This document shows, piece after piece, positions 1 through 12,329 of a stretch of 64,000 bases of DNA. Origin of the DNA: Euryodendron excelsum (Eukaryota > Streptophyta > Magnoliopsida > Ericales > Pentaphylacaceae); assembly GCA_033060915.1 (NCBI GenBank), contig CM065378.1:2368501-2432500 (forward strand). The letters run 5' to 3'. The position numbers and the translations under genes were made by a program. The notes under the pieces were generated by a model, which searched no databases, had not been told where the DNA came from, and worked only from the letters and a program-made list of their open reading frames with translations. Numbering within the stretch: the first letter of the stretch is position 1; the number at the start of each line of letters is the position of its first letter.

Positions 1-3000
1 GATCTGCAACTCCAGGAAATGCAGAAGCAAGGTATCTAAGAATTGCATGACTGCAAAACACATCAAACCCACAAGGGTCACCATAATGCTAAAAACAGAT
101 GTATGACAAGAAAATTAAAAAATACTATTAATAGTAGATTAGGTTCTTGGACAGTCAAAACATACACCATAAGAACAGCATCATCTCCAAAATTTTATAG
201 ATCCATCAACTAATAAGCCTAGGTACAGACCTGGGACATGTATATGACATGAAACGGACACAGTGACACTATAATTTTCAAAAAAAAATCAAAACACAAC
301 ACGACGAAGACACAACAGTAAATGAATTTACATTTTTATACATATACATGAAAATAGTAACTATTTATTTATTATTTTACATTACAAACATTTATATTTT
401 ATTATACCAAAATATAAAGAAATCATTTTCCACATTCTACATGTTGGAAAAGAAAAATGACAAGAAGTTCTAACATCTATTGTGAAAAGATCTATTCGTA
501 AATAAATTGGATATTATGGGCTATGGAATTCTTAAAACAGAAAAGCCTAAAGGAGGGATTAATAAGAATAAATACATATTGTTCTATTTTATCATTACAT
601 CCCAAATTATTTTCTTCAAATGTTGCAATGTGTGTCTAAACGATAGACACTCGTGTCCCCCAAGTTTTTAAAGCGTGTTTGACTCTAGTTTTATTTTAAA
701 ATAATAGGACAAACTTGGATGCATGTGCAGCACATTTCATGGAGTGTACAAGAAATGTCAATGTCCAAGACATGTTTGATACAGACACGACACATTATTA
801 GAAGTGTCTGTGCTACTCAACAATTCATAAGTAAAAATAAACCCAACACAAAGGAAAATTTGCTGCTTTGGTAGACATTATACCACAAATAATGTAGCAA
901 CAAAAGCATATTGGGCACCTTTTAATCATAATATCTTGTTCTTGCACATAGCCATATGTCACTAAAATGTGGAGTCCAAGAACTACAAAAAACTATCCAA
1001 AAAAACTTTAAACTAGCCAAAAACTCATTTCCTACTATATCAAGTTTTCATTTTCAATTAATGAACAAGTACAAGATCCAAAGGGTGTGAATCAATGGGA
1101 TTGATAAATGCATATCATTTGCCTTTGTCAAGAATGAGATATTTATTATTTCATCATATCAAGAACTTAAAACAAATAGAAACAAGGGCCCACTACCTAG
1201 AAATGACATATAACTTGAGATAATTATTTGTTCCTCTTTTTTCATTTCCTCCCTTAACTTCAGTTACATTAACATATCCCAACCATCGTAGTCCATGGAA
1301 AGGCCAATTTCAAGTGCTAAAAAGTTTTTAATCAGTAATAAGATGATCCTAAGGTAACTTTTTGACATTGACAACCTATAGGACTATCTAGCATAGGTCC
1401 ACCACCACACATTTTGGAAACATACCTAATAAGCTTAGCTCTACCCATCCCTTATATTGTAACCGTTTTACACCCCTAACAATTCATGTGACCATGTGAG
1501 GCATGCTTCAACTTAGACTCCAATGCAATCTGCCCACAAAGAAAATCTCAATCAAATTTCTTCAGTGATTTAACTCTCACTTGAATTATGTATTAGAGAA
1601 AACAACCAGATTCATTGGCGTTATGAGATACAATGTCAAGAGAGGCCCTAAATATACCTCATTAAAGTTCCTCACTGACCTCTAAAAGCTTGTATTTCTG
1701 TGAATTATGTTCTGCATACTGGAAATCAAACCTAAGAAATTGTTGGGCAACTAACTAGAGCTAGCCAAGTTGGCCAAAGTTCCTGGTCTCCCTTTAGGAG
1801 GTTACGAGTTCGAACTCCCTCCCCCAAATCCCCTACTTCAGCCCTCCTTGTAATCCTTTCCAAAGAACCAAAAGAAAAAAATTGTTGGGCTGGGATATAT
1901 ATGTGAAAATGGTAAACAAATTGAGACAATTTTCAGTATCAATTATATTGTTTGCTCAACAGGGAAATCTTGTGGCAGGTCCCCTGAAATTGAAAATTTA
2001 AGAGATGCCCTGTTATGAAGCTTAAGACCACAAGATTCATAACCATCAATTGGTCAAGGAAAAAGAAAGAAGAAACTGCTAACGAAATATTGAGACTCGT
2101 AAACTTTACATTCAATATAACAAATATAATAAAATTGAGTTATCATAAGATCTTAATATGGCAAGAATATATAAATCAAATCTCACAGGAGGCAATGGTG
2201 GTACTACAACTGTATAAAAATTTTAGGACATGACCAATATCACAAACTAAAATAGATCATAGGACATGAAGCGAAAAAAAAAAAACATAAGACACTTCAA
2301 AAACATCAACACCAGTTACAACGCTAACAATAAATGACTGGCACTTAAAAATAAATAAATAAATGACTGGTAATCCACTGTCGAAGAAGTCATCTGAAAA
2401 TTTATAATTACCTCTCAAACAGAATAAAACTTCCATGCACTATTGCTGGCACTTGCTTCATAGGGTTTATTTCTGAAATGAAATTATCATTAGAGGAAAA
2501 CATGAGGTCAGTACTTTCTTCGGATATATTAACAAATGTACCAATGTGGTGGTTAGTCAAAATCACCTTCACTATTTTGTTATTTGTCCAGCTGAAATAC
2601 GTGACAAGTCCTAAGAAATTAATTAATAGGAACAGTTTAAAGAACATTCGTCGTAAGGGGAGTCCAATACCATGTCATGTGATATTCAAAAAGTACTAAT
2701 ATATATGTATATATATGCACACAAACACGAATCATTTTTGGCTGTCCCTACTTTGTCAATTTTGAGTAAGTACTATAAAATCAAGTCATATTATCACTCT
2801 ATTTTGCTGTATGTCACCCTTTCAATCTCGTTTTACCAGCACCTCTTTTTTTTATCATGCAAATTTATTACCAGTTTTAATAAAATTGGTTGGTCGTTAA
2901 AATCCAGACAAGCTAGAGGCTGGTTCTCTGTAAGAACAGAGTGCTAATTACCGAGCAATAATTAAGTTTACTACTAAATATGAGGAAATTAATACAGAAT

Positions 3001-3134
3001 GTTTGGAAACAATTTGCTTGTGTAGCAGATATTGAAAAAGACTCACCTTTAAATTCAGGAGAAAAATGTTGACGATTAACCAAGTCCACTTTGATCTCCT
3101 CAAAATCAATTCCATTCAACCTATAACGACAGAA

Positions 3135-3168
<34 letters not shown>

Positions 3169-3280
3169 TTATACATAAAGTGATAGAAATTGAGGGTAGT
3201 GAGGGAGATGATTACTTGCAGAAGATGAGAACGGCACGAGATGGTTGCGAGAATCGATCGGCGTACACTTTTAGCATCAT
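1..3280 (-). CDS. GSTT: Theta-class glutathione S-transferase, 5' part (partial gene)
   Basis: Exons on the minus strand: 3280-3216, 3120-3047, 2472-2412 and 50-1 (continues past the window edge). All junctions have GT donors and AG acceptors and the phases fit. Together they encode the first 83 residues of a GSH-dependent conjugating or peroxidase enzyme. Visible features: a start MMLKVYADRFSQPSR, with Ser11 in the position of the theta-class catalytic serine; NGIDFEE and RQHFSPEF typical of plant theta enzymes; INPMKQVPAIV with the cis-proline (Val54-Pro55); and ESHAI, where Glu66-Ser67 bind the gamma-glutamyl part of GSH. This is the thioredoxin-like N domain; the helical C domain (family length about 240-250) lies outside. 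A tandem ATG gives two possible starts one codon apart. Intron 1 holds a (TA)n tract, the 5'UTR a (GA)n tract just before the ATG, and a TATA-like element lies near 3376-3383. Intron 3 (51-2411) contains a SINE and a degenerate repeat copy. No exon disruption is visible. Confidence 0.9.
222..830. mobile_element. Degenerate copy of the CTAAGAAGC inverted-repeat family
   Basis: This piece of GSTT intron 3 shows the family signature: GGACACAG-type motifs on the left, an ATAATTTTCAAAA block, an AT-rich core, then ACACGACAC and AGAAGTGTCTGTGCT on the right. The ends are decayed and no target duplication is clear, so the limits are approximate. Confidence 0.4.
1749..1878 (+). mobile_element. tRNA-derived SINE (plus strand) in GSTT intron 3
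   Basis: A 130-bp insertion with an A-box-like TAGCCAAGTTGGCC and a B-box-like GGTTACGAGTTCGAACTCC about 40 bp apart, ending in an A-rich tail. It is flanked by a perfect 12-bp target duplication AAATTGTTGGGC at 1737-1748 and 1879-1890. The internal Pol III promoter, A-tail and duplication together identify a plant SINE. It is not a functional tRNA gene because it cannot fold as one. Confidence 0.85.
3136..3162. repeat. (TA)n microsatellite
   Basis: About 13 TA units in GSTT intron 1, a few bases from the acceptor of exon 2 (AG at 3122-3121). Probably length-polymorphic. Confidence 0.9.
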
Positions 3281-3283
3281 CTT

Positions 3284-3306
3284 CTCTCTCTCTCTCTCTC
3301 TCTCTC
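3284..3306. repeat. (CT)n/(GA)n tract in the GSTT 5' leader
   Basis: A CT run on the plus strand, so GA in the transcript, ending a few bases before the ATG at 3280. GA-rich leaders are common in plant genes. Confidence 0.85.
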
Positions 3307-3429
3307 GGACTAATAACGCTGGTCGGGAATAGCTCCTTCTGCATCGTAGTTATAATTGTTTGAGCTTTTACCGTGTTATAAATTAGGATGGCAATTCCAG
3401 CCAAAAATTTCCAACCTCGCTTCAACCCT

Positions 3430-4488
3430 TAATAAAAAAGAATTTGGGGGTACGAATAAATAAGGGGTTGATTATGAAAAAAAATGTAAAACCTGATGTG
3501 ATGTAGATTTAGAACGGAAATAAAGTTTAAGATTTCAAATTTTGAATTAGTCTAGATTATATTATGAAATATTTAAATAATAATATTATTTTTAATTATA
3601 CAAAATATTTTTATTAAAATTTTAATGTTACTTTTTAATTCTTAAATTTTATGCTCTTTCTTTTTTAAATTTATATGGTATTAAAGTTATTATAATTTAT
3701 ATTATTTTTTATTTTTAAAAATTTATTTTTTATTTTTAAAATTTTAAACTAGTTGAACCCCATTTCATTCTAAACCTCGGTTGGAGCAAAGTAAAGAGGT
3801 TTAACCCATGGATTTAAAATAAGATATAAGGTGAAGTTTTTATAAAAGCAGGATAAAATTTAACTAAATTCGTACCCAATTCGCCCTTTGCCGTCCCTAA
3901 TGTTATTTCTGTTTCATCTTTGGTGCGTCTTCGTGCTAAGTGCGATGAAAAATACCCGAATGGTGGCGGAAGACTCAATCCACCTAGTAGTGAAAATGTG
4001 GACAACTTAAATGTTGCCACATGTTTGTGGAGTTTTATAAAAGAATATATTAACGAGCGAATCAAATATTGTCATGTACCAAATTAATTCAATTTTTTTT
4101 ATGAGTTTAGTTTTAATGTATTAATCGTGTATAATTTTTATACAATTGATATATCAGAATGTGACATGTATTTTTTAAAATTTAAAGATACATGTTATAT
4201 TTTAATATTTATTTATATAAAAAAATTTATACTGTTGATATATTAAAATTAAATTCTTTTTTAATATACATGAATCTTGCAAACTAAATTAAGTCATTTG
4301 TTACATCAGCCCTGCACTGAGAGAAGACAAGTATGCCCCTCAATCACAGAAGATAAGTATGTCCCTACATAAGTATGTCCCTCAATCAAATTTGCACATG
4401 TGTCCGTAAAATATGGCTAAAATACAAAACTGAGATGGGATGGAATCATGGTGTCCGAGTGCAAAAAAAAGAAAAAGTAGAAATCTAT
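3430..4488. other. AT-rich intergenic sequence with a dispersed-repeat piece
   Basis: No coding signal. The part from about 3990 to 4480 resembles 12930-13190: both share the blocks TTGCCAC(A/G)TGT, GGTGAATCAAATAT-like, and AAGTATGTCC-type repeats followed by CAATCAAATTT. It is therefore a dispersed repeat of unknown class. Confidence 0.6.
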
Positions 4489-4808
4489 TGTGAAAAGTCT
4501 CCATGAATTATGGATGACTTTAACTTTGGTTTTCGATTGTCGGTAAGTTACTGTGCCGAATTTGATTATCGATTTTCACTCGTCTTCTTCCAATATATAA
4601 AGAGAAGTAATGGCATAAGAAAAGAGAAGAAAGATAATCTAGACAAATATAGCGAGATATAGTTGTATTATAATATAATAAAATTTTTGGTGATTTAAAA
4701 AATTAATTCTTAATAGTTTTAGAAAAATTAATTTAATAAATATTTGATTGTTTTAGAAGGACTATTTATTATAATTTGTATTGAGTTATATTTATTTGTT
4801 TTATAACA
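4489..4808 (+). repeat. 5' LTR of decayed copia element
   Basis: Begins TGTGAAAAGTCTCC and ends TTTTATAACA (TG...CA). It matches 9481-9881 in the same orientation and order: ATTATGGATGACTTT, GTTTTCGATTGTCG, GTGCCGAATTTG, AGAAGTAATGGC, AATATAATAAAATTTTT, AATATTTGATT, TAGAAGGACTATT, ATTTGTATTGAGTTATATTTAT. No canonical initiator-tRNA primer site is evident after it. Confidence 0.8.
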
Positions 4809-7800
4809 CAACGCTTTAATCAATTGAGATAAAGACTACATCTGTGTTCTTCACGAAAGTATTTTATATTTATATGTGCAACTAATTTTATTTTCTTTAC
4901 TGTTTACTATTTAATTCATCTACATAATTTATATATCTATAAAAGTTGAATAGTTGATGAATAATATGAAAAGTAACTAATAATTTCTCAGGAGTAAGTA
5001 GTAATTACAAAATACTATTCATGAACAGTACAATACTATTGAATAAATATTATGTTGCACAATACTTTCCAATTTGTCAGTTGTCTTTCCATGAATTTGT
5101 TGTTTTTTATTAAAATACTCACTTAACGTTAATATGTTTAGTAGAAATTATACATGATTATTAATTTATTATTGGCAAATCATATTATTGTAATTACATT
5201 TTATCATACACATTGCTTTAAATATTTTATGTCGAGATCCATTCAAAGGAATGGTTTTTAAAAATATAATTAAATAAAATAAATCAAGCATTCCTGTAGA
5301 ATATTTATTAAGTCCTACATGCCTTTTATTTTAATTATTATTGTTATAATTCTTTAATTATGCTTATTAGGACAGCACACCGCCTACTTTAATTTCTATT
5401 ACTTCAGTTTTTGTTGACTATACTTATTATGACCGCTATCTATTTTGATTTAATATAGTATTGTCATTAAAAAATTTTACAAAGAAAAATACAAGAGATA
5501 GAAGACCGTAATATTTTCAAAAGCTCACTATAATTAAATGTGCCTAAAGTTGCAAGATTATTGATAAATGCATTTGGAGTTGCAAAATTATATCTGAATA
5601 CACTTGAAGTTGCACGACTCTTTTTAATGCACCTAGAGTTGTAATATTTTATAAGTGGTGAAGATATATTTAAATCAGTCCACAATAAAAATTATGTGAA
5701 GAAAATCTTCCTAATGAGGATACATAAAAAATATATATATATATATATACATAATGTATAATTTATGCATCAAACGTGCTCTGCAGTAGCAATATCATAA
5801 ACATTAATTTAGAAAAATGTTATAAAATAATGTATTCTCATTGCCTTATAAAATAATGAGTTTTTGATAAAAATCATCACTCGACTTGGTGTGCACAGTC
5901 GATACACGGTAACTTAATTGGTTTTATTTATTTATTCTTAATATGTATCAATGTCTAACGCGATGAGTGGATAGTATGGATCCAGCGTAGCGCAGCTCAC
6001 TAAATCTAGTGATTAGCTAATACATTTGACCCAATTTATATCATTATCTGAAGTGAATACAATTTTATTGGATGATCATAGATATTGGCACAAATGTGAT
6101 CGCATTGTAATAATTTTTAAAATTATGAGATTACTTTGAAAGTTAATAATTTGTAAATTGAGAATACTACCGGAAGTGAAATAATGTGTAAGCAAAATAA
6201 AAATAGCAAAAGGTTTGTTGAATAAACCTCTCAAAAATTATGAATATGTTTCATTAGTCACGTACATATATTATTAATCATGTACTTGTAGTATAATTAA
6301 ATATTAAATGAATCTCTACCGTAGAAATAATTTTTATAAATTCGATTATTTAATTGATAATTGATGATGCATAGATCTGTACATTATGTTTATAATTTTT
6401 AGCATTATTTATTTATTATGATTGAAACTTCATATATATTTTGCATATGAATGCATAAATCGTATTACTGCCTCAACTATTTCAAAATGAATGATAAAAA
6501 TGTATGTCTAACAAACAGTGTCAGAACGCATATAATTTTTTAAAAAGAAAAAATATCTCGATAACTTAACATTAGCAGAAATTAAAATTATGATAATATC
6601 AGACATTACAAAATTAATTGAAGACTCCAGACGAGCTAAGTTCTAGAAGAGTTTGGCTCCAATAGAGTTAAAATAATGTTGTTAAGAGAAACAAAACTCT
6701 ATATTAATGATGTCTTTTAGTTTACTAAAATTACACGAAATTTGCTCCGTTTGAAAAGTATTTTTATATTACTTCTATTTTCATGCTTAGAAACGTGTAA
6801 TAGAGAAACTTGTTATTTTTCTTTTAGGTTATATTGCACTATAAAAATCATGGGATCACTTGAAGTGGTACACCAGAAATGTTTTGGATTCAAAATATTT
6901 TTATATTATGAAATCACTTAAAGTGATGCACCTTTCATGATCATCTTGATCATTCGGAATGAATAATGATACATCATATAATTAAAAATTCTCATAGACA
7001 TCTGCTAAAGAATTAGAATATTCTTTTTGCTAAGTAATTATTTATATGTTGCTTGCTCTGCGAGACTAATATATCTACCCTGTGAATTATTTTAATAATT
7101 ATGCATACAGATATATAATATATTTGTTTGCTGTTAATTCACATATTTTTGCAGATTGTTATTTTGATAAGTCAGTTTTCTCACCATTAAGGTGGAGATA
7201 AGACGTATAATGTGATGTCAGTTGGAATGTTGTGAAACCGTTTCATCTTAATTCTTGGACAAGTAGATGTGAATTAGAAGTTCACAAAAAATTTTACTTG
7301 TAGACGAATACAAATTAATAAAGTATTTACCAACACAAAAAAGGTAATAAAATCATATAGAAAAACATATTGATATCCCTGTAAGACAATTTATTAATAT
7401 AGTAGCAAATATAATTTCAAAGTAAGCCTGAAGCGTGAGAAGCCTGTCAGTGCAAAAGTTAAAAGTCTCATAAAGAGAAAAGCACAACAAAACAAACACA
7501 TTGGTGTTCCTGAAAAAACCATAATATTTAAACTTTTTGAAGAATGAACTCCTGAAGAGATAGGAAATCATAATAATTTATACAATTCCTGAAAAAGAAA
7601 ATGTACCTCCAACAGAGAAATTTCCATCATCTAAGCTTCTTGAAGAAACCACTGTAATAGAATCCCTAGAAAAGAAATCTCTTTAAGAAATACTCCCTGC
7701 AGAGGAAATGGTACATGAAAATAATGAGATTTTAATAAATAATAATGTGAATACATGAGAAAAATGGAACAAAAATTATATTATTATTGACAATATATTT

Positions 7801-9480
7801 TTATTTAAAGTGATTTTTGCAATTACCAGAAATGATGAAGAGACTGAACCACAGACAGTCGACAAATATCGATATTGATATGATCGATCAAAATGAAAAA
7901 AAAGTACTAAGTTAGAATTAAACTCATTAACATAATGTTAAGTATTTGGACTTGAATTCAAACATCAGAAGATATCGGACCTGTAGTCCAAATACCAAAA
8001 GATGAAAATATCGAACCTGTAGTCTAAACACAAGAAGATGTTGGATTTGTAGTCCAAACACCAGCAAATGTTGGACCTGTAGTATAAACACCAGAAGATG
8101 TCAGACCTGAAGTCCGAGCACCAAAAGATATAAAGTATTTAGACCAGAGTTCACACACTGAAAATGTAAAACTAATTTTATACAAATGAGTATTTGCGTA
8201 ATGAAAAAATAAAATAGTGTGATATAAAGCACGACTCATACCACAAAGTTTTTTGTAGAGACCTGGTATTGACTACAATGAAAAATACTATTCTATAATA
8301 GATGCAATTACATTTATATTCTTGATTAATTTGTCAATCTCAGAAGAATTGAATACGTATCTAATGAATATATAATAGCATATTTAAATGGTGGATTAGG
8401 TAATGATATACATGTGAAAATTTCTAAAGGATATAAAAATGTTTAAAATAAATATTTTAAAACCTCAAGTTTATACTCTATCAAGTTTCAAATATATTTT
8501 ATGTGGGTAAAATCAATCTGAACATAGATGGTATAATTGTCCCAGTAAATATCTATTGATATAAAGATATGAGAATAATGTAATCTGTCCATGTATTTTT
8601 ATTAAATTAGAATATAAATTTATTATTATTATAGTATATGTTGATAAATTAAATCTTGTTGAAAGTCTTGAAGAGCTTATAATAATTGCATGCTATTTAA
8701 AGAATGAGTTTGAAATGAAAGATTTCGGCAGAATAAATATTGTCTTGCAAATTGAGCATTTATCAAAAAGAATTCTCATTCATCAATCGATATATACAAA
8801 AAAGATTTTATATTGATTTTATATGGATAAGGCTCACCCATTGAGTTTTTTAACGATTGTTTGATAACTTGATGTACAAAAATATCATTTTCGTCCTCAA
8901 GAAGATGTTGATGAAATTCTTAGTCTTGAAGTACTATATCATAGTACTATTGGGGTTCTTATGTATCATGCAAATTACACAAGACCTGATACTGTATTTT
9001 CTGTCAATTAACTGGCAAGATATATTTTTGCACCAACTCAAATATATTGAAAAGGGATCAAGCACATATTACGTTATCTCCGAAAAACAACATATATGAG
9101 TTTGTTCCATTCAAATGAGACACAATCAGAGTTAGTTGGTTATGTGGATTCTGGTTACCTTTCTAACTCTCATAAAGGCCGATCATAGACGAGCAAGTCG
9201 AGAATGCCAATGATTTTTTTCTTCGCCAATGATCTTCATCCTCAAGAAAATGCCAATGGTTTGTTCCATTCAAATGATCTTTTTTCTTCGCCAATGATTT
9301 TTTTACATATTTTTTCTTGAGAAGGTTTTAACAAGGCAATTTTAACGCATCCACACTATTTTATGTACACAAGAATATTGTATTCTTTTTCCTTCGCTAA
9401 GATTTTTTTTTACTAGATTTTTTCTAACAAGATTTTAATGAGACATATCTTTGTAAAGTTAAGCCATCCAAGAGAAGTGT
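4809..9480 (+). pseudogene. Ty1/copia gag-pol remnant
   Basis: The interior is broken by many stops and frameshifts, but copia pol is readable near the 3' end. Examples are AYLNGGLGNDIHVKISKGY (8374-8445); YENNVICPCIFIK followed by VYVDKLNLVESLEEL and NEFEMKDFGRINIVLQIEHL (8568-8800); and TRPDTVF with HILRYLRKTT (8990-9100). The reverse-transcriptase active-site YVDD reads YVDK, so the enzyme would be dead even without the stops. Integrase and gag are too eroded for me to place. A repeated linker lies at 7962-8132, and a weak series of about 30-37-bp units with the core GAAGTTGCA lies at 5525-5650. Plus orientation follows from the LTR and RT order. Confidence 0.8.
7962..8132 (+). repeat. About 30-bp coding tandem repeat in the copia pol linker
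   Basis: Five imperfect units of 30-36 bp. Each would encode a decapeptide close to PEDVGPVVQT. They lie between the integrase and RT regions of the copia remnant. Several units now carry stop codons. Confidence 0.7.
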
Positions 9481-9881
9481 TGTGAAAAGTCTCCCTGAAT
9501 TATGGATGACTTTTGACTTTAGTTTTCGATTGTCGACAAGTCATTGTGCCGAATTTGGTTACGCAGTTTTCATGTGTTTTCCACTACTATATGAAAAGAA
9601 GTAATGGCTAAAGCAAAACACAAAAAGAAAGAGAGAAAAGGAAGAGAAGATAGGGAGAAAAGAGAAGAAAGAGAGTAGAATTTTTGGGTAAATATTAAGA
9701 GATATAATTGTATTTATTTTTCTCATATAATATAATAAAATTTTTGATGATCCAGAAGATCAATGCCTAAAAGTTCCAGAAGAACTAATCTAATAAATAT
9801 TTGATTTTTTTAGAAGGACTATTATTATAATTTGTATTGAGTTATATTTATCTATTTTATAGTTCTTCTAGTTTTATAACA
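9481..9881 (+). repeat. 3' LTR of decayed copia element
   Basis: Second copy of the LTR at 4489-4808, about 80 bp longer because of a purine-rich insertion (AAGAAAGAGAGAAAAGG region). It is preceded by a purine tract (AAGAGAAGTGT) that may be the polypurine primer. The five bases flanking the two LTRs do not match, so the ends may have eroded. Confidence 0.75.
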
Positions 9882-10077
9882 AATCGTTGAAGAAATTATT
9901 CAATGTTCCTGAGCACCTGGGCACCACATAATTGTTGTTTCGATAGATCCCCACTTATTAGGTAAGGTATTTAACCCCACCTACCATAGAGAACTCCATC
10001 ACCTTGAGAGAAGTGGTGCAAACATCATGTAGCACTGAATAATATTTTAAAATTATTGGGCCTACTTCTAGGGCTGG

Positions 10078-10813
10078 CTCTAAAAGATTTGAGATTTAAG
10101 GCAATCATTTTAAATGAGACTCTTTATTTTTTTAATTACTATACAAAAAATTTTAAAAAAAATTATTTGTAAAGCAATTTTTTAATTTTTATTTTGAGTT
10201 AATTAAGGTGTTGATTATGGCCTCTTTTTTTTTCTAACAACCATTTTTTCCATTTGTACCAAGGTCTATTTTTCAACCAAAAAATGTAGAAACTATGCAG
10301 GGTCTTAAAACAATATAAGGTTTTTCTTTTTAAATTTGAAAAATAAAATTTTTTGTACAATTTTTTTGTGAAGCCAATACTTTTTTTTTTCCTAAAGTTA
10401 ACTATAGTATTCAATTTTAGACCTTCTTTTTCTAGCAAGCATTCTTTTCTCACTTAGATTACAGCATTTTTTTTTCAAAAAATAATGTAAAAATTATATA
10501 GTCAATGACTATAGCATGTAATGTTTAAAAATTTGGAAGCTCCAAAAAAATTTTATTTGAACAATTTATTTATTATTGTTATTAAATCAGTGTTTTTCCT
10601 CTCTAAAATGCATTTCTAAAATTCACTAGTGCAGTTGATTTTAGGCTCTCTTTTTATTACAATTTTTTTTTTTTTTCATTTGACTGAGACTTTCTTTTTA
10701 GAAAAGATGCAAAATTTATACATAGCCTTACTAGGTTTTAAAATTTTCAAGGCCGTAAAAAATGGGGAGATTTAGGCCACGGCCTTGCTGACCTTATGGG
10801 TGAACCGGCCCTG
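10078..10813. mobile_element. Non-autonomous hAT-like element (CAGGGCCGGC-type ends)
   Basis: Left end CTAGGGCTGGCTC and right end GAACCGGCCCTG are inverted versions of each other. The subterminal AGATTTAAGGC and GGCCTTGCTG sequences also pair. The interior is T-rich without coding sequence. Flanks GCCTACTT and GCCTAACA are a poor 8-bp match, so hAT membership rests mainly on the known plant family with GGGCCGGC ends. Confidence 0.6.
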
Positions 10814-11148
10814 CCTAACATGCACACATTCTCATAAAGAAGACATCATGGAGTACTTACCCACTACTAATTGCAAGCCAGAAGCCTCTTCTCACTAATT
10901 ACATTGCTACGAATTAATTGTTCCACAACTTCTAGTATTCAGGTCCTTTCATTATATGGAGGAAGTTCAATCCTACTGCAACTGTTATTGCAGTTCCTTG
11001 CTGAGTATCAATCCTTTGTTAAGTTTGCAATTCCGAATAATCATTTATTAAAGTTTGGAATTGTGAATAATCTCAACGTCTTGACTAGAGATTAGTTCCA
11101 ATTCTTATTTATTTTGGATTCATAAACAATTCTAAATCAAAATATCTA

Positions 11149-11704
11149 CGGTAAATTATATTGTGTATCCTTGCACTTTATACCGAATTTCACTTCAGGA
11201 CTTGTATTTTTAATTATAACAATTAAGCCTATGTACTTTTATTTTGTTGCAATGTCACCTCTTGTAAGCTTCCATTGGTGCAATTGATGGTCAAAAGTCC
11301 TGTGCATCTTACGTGACTCTTTTCAATGATAAAAATATATTTTCACACCATTTTTACACCCAAATGTCCTTATCTCTCACCAATCTATCTCAAAGCTTTT
11401 AAAAATCAAGTCATTCTATGTATAAAAATGAAATCAGGGCTACAAAGTTCCCTACAATCCTCTCATGTGAGGTAGAGTTGAGGGCATTAGACAGTCAAAA
11501 TGATGACAAAGTACATTTTTACTTTTGAAAAATAGTAACGTGATACGTACATAGCTTTTAACCATCAATTGCAAAAACGGAAGCTTACGTAAAGGTGATA
11601 TTGTAACAAATTAAAAGTATAAGTACTTAATTACTACAATTGAAAGTATAAGTCTTGAAGTCAAATTTGGTATAAAGTGTAAAGGTACAAAGTATAATTT
11701 ATCC
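11149..11704. mobile_element. Mutator-like MITE with 9-bp target duplication
   Basis: A 556-bp element with inverted repeats of roughly 110 bp. The left arm reads GGTAAATTATATTGTGTATCC then TTGCACTTTATACC, and the right arm is its complement. It is flanked by a perfect 9-bp duplication AAATATCTA at 11140-11148 and 11705-11713. A 9-bp duplication plus GGTAAATTA ends points to Mutator-type MITEs. Confidence 0.85.
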
Positions 11705-11777
11705 AAATATCTATTTAAGAAGTTCAGATAAAAGATGATTTTTAGGGTTTCCAATTTCATGAGAATGTACATCAAAC

Positions 11778-12321
11778 CAAAGGCGGACCCAAGAAGGGTC
11801 CAATTGTCCCTTCTGTATTGGTTACTTCCATTGTTTTTAAAAAAAAATTATATATATTTATTTGATCCTGGATTATAAATATATATTTTGCCCCCACTAA
11901 ATTTACAAAAACTTACATGTGCCTCTTTCTAGATTTAGTAATACCTATATTTGCCGCTACTAAATATCATTAAATTTGTATTAGAAAATATACGTATCTC
12001 ATTAACTCTTCACTATTTGGTTAAATAAACAACAAAATTCCAATTAATCCTTCATTATATGTATTAATATACTCTTAGTTATCTAAAATCTCAAAATTCA
12101 TTCTTGAAATTTTACACCTTAATCAGTCAAATCTGAATTAAAGTTTTTAATAAGATTTTTTTGTACAACTTTTGTACACAAGCGGTGCCCTTTTTTGGGT
12201 GTCTTCAATATAATTATCCTTTTATTTATTAAAAAATATATATTATCAATTTTAAAAAAAAATTGTGTATGATCTATGAAAATTTTGCTCTCACTAAACA
12301 AAAATCTTAGATCCGCCCCTG
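11778..12321. mobile_element. hAT-type MITE with GGCGGA ends
   Basis: Left end CAAAGGCGGACCCAAG and the complement of the right end CAGGGGCGGATCTAAG form the inverted repeat. Flanks CATCAAAC (11770-11777) and CATGAAAC (12322-12329) match at 7 of 8 positions. The interior is AT-rich and non-coding. Confidence 0.8.
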
Positions 12322-12329
12322 CATGAAAC

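Noticed and set aside
2913..3425. 170-codon minus-strand frame across the GSTT exons
   Set aside because: It reads through the (TA)n intron and the wrong frame of exon 1. Only the exon 2 portion is real, and the splice-based model explains the region better.
7962..8132. Regular repeats resembling a CRISPR array
   Set aside because: The units are contiguous with no unique spacers and encode a peptide repeat in a retrotransposon; the genome is eukaryotic.
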